This document shows positions 63,607 through 64,000 of a stretch of DNA of 64,000 bases, piece after piece; within the stretch, counting starts at the first letter, position 1; each line of letters starts with the position of its first letter. A program made the translations under genes and the position numbers. This DNA comes from Streptomyces sp. NBC_00289 (lineage in GTDB: Bacteria; Actinomycetota; Actinomycetes; Streptomycetales; Streptomycetaceae). The DNA lies in the NCBI RefSeq assembly GCF_041435115.1, contig NZ_CP108046.1, forward strand, positions 7,378,001-7,442,000, in the 5' to 3' direction. The notes under the pieces were generated by a model. That model was given only the letters and a program-made list of their open reading frames with translations. It had not been told where the DNA came from and made no database searches.

Positions 63607-64000
63607 GTGTCGTACCCGCTGAGGTTCTGCCGGGCAGTGCCCTGGCCGTGGAGGAGAGCGCCGGGCGCGCCGCGGCCGAGCTCGGGCCGCGCGCGCGGCT
63701 GTGGCCGTCGCTCGCGGCCGTGTACCGGGCGCAGCTGTCCCGCGCGCGCGTGGCGCGGATCCCGCTGCTGTTCGTGGCGACCTTCCAGTCAGTCGGGATC
63801 ATGGTCCTGATGCGGGGGGTCGTGGACGGTGGCGGCGAGGCCGAGTCGGTAGTGGCCGGGGCGTCGGTCCTCGTCGTGGCCTTCGTCGCGCTGAACCTCC
63901 TCGCGCAGTACTTCGGCCAGCTGCGGGCCAACGGCGGACTCGACCACTACGCGACGCTGCCGGTGCCGCCGGCCGCCGTGGTACTCGGTGCGGCGGGCGC
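63603..64000 (+). CDS. ABC-2 type transporter permease (partial, runs off the window)
   Basis: 132 codons visible from the GTG at 63603 (GAGGAGG upstream). A cytoplasmic N-terminus (about 40 residues, with LWPSLAAVYRAQLSRARVARIP) is followed by hydrophobic helices LLFVATFQSVGIMVLM and SVVAGASVLVVAFVALNLLAQYFG. The first cytoplasmic loop contains LRANGGLDHYATLPVPPAAVVLG, a hallmark of ABC-2 exporters. With the preceding ATPase it should form an exporter for a drug, lipid or polymer. The remainder lies beyond base 64000. Confidence 0.88.
   Translation, partial: MSVVPAEVLPGSALAVEESAGRAAAELGPRARLWPSLAAVYRAQLSRARVARIPLLFVATFQSVGIMVLMRGVVDGGGEAESVVAGASVLVVAFVALNLLAQYFGQLRANGGLDHYATLPVPPAAVVLGAAG

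Overview
The window is a high-GC actinobacterial chromosome segment, almost certainly from a Streptomyces. The evidence is the strong G/C bias at third codon positions, the frequent GTG starts, the SAV_6107-family HEPN gene, the long DivIVA with an MPQQG-rich linker, the actinobacterial dcw order, and a class II (translational) ileS T-box. From memory (not checked here), the order matches the S. coelicolor region around SCO2110 to SCO2060. It is core chromosome: I see no prophage, IS element, CRISPR array or secondary-metabolite cluster.

Layout. 1-10.1 kb: the N-terminal part of a PknB-like Ser/Thr kinase (minus), a TPP-riboswitch-led thiO-thiS-thiG operon (minus), a small hypothetical, an FAD/NAD ferredoxin-reductase-like enzyme, an Rv2175c-like DNA-binding protein, thiE, metF, a membrane protein with a Tyr/Gln-rich prion-like tail, a CrtI-like oxidoreductase and a DUF4126 membrane protein. 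10.4-14.1 kb: a minus-strand operon of a degenerate ABC ATPase, a YhgE/Pip membrane protein and a TetR regulator, preceded by a 32-bp near-perfect palindrome. 14.2-22.6 kb: a HEPN-family protein, a methyltransferase, DUF3040, then a minus-strand MoxR / DUF58 / DUF3488-transglutaminase operon and a beta-carbonic anhydrase.

22.8-41.1 kb is the division and cell-wall (dcw) cluster: rsmH, ftsL, ftsI, murE, murF, mraY, murD, ftsW, murG, ftsQ, ftsZ, pgeF, ylmE, sepF, ylmG, divIVA. Most junctions are overlapping or a few bases apart, and a strong rho-independent terminator ends the cluster. It makes lipid II, exports and crosslinks it at the septum, assembles the Z-ring and drives polar growth. mraZ is absent. 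41.1-48.2 kb: a tRNA-like sequence with an unrecognisable anticodon arm, ileS (minus) with its T-box leader, a DksA/TraR protein with a histone-H1-like tail, lspA, rluD-family pseudouridine synthase and a GNAT enzyme.

48.4-64 kb: a CPA1 cation/proton antiporter, an MscS channel, a dienelactone-hydrolase-like enzyme, a Tat-exported PhoD-like phosphatase, a membrane-anchored DsbA-like thioredoxin, a small membrane protein, DUF2252, dnaE, a 54-aa basic protein on the minus strand, an NYN-domain protein, and an ABC exporter (ATPase, 23-codon micro-ORF, partial permease).

Most of this is ordinary core genome. The items most worth a second look are the tRNA-like element at 41131-41213, a roughly 110-bp structured repeat present both before ftsQ and after dnaE with compensatory base changes, the degenerate ABC ATPase/YhgE/TetR operon with its large operator, the prion-like membrane protein, and the H1-tail/DksA fusion.
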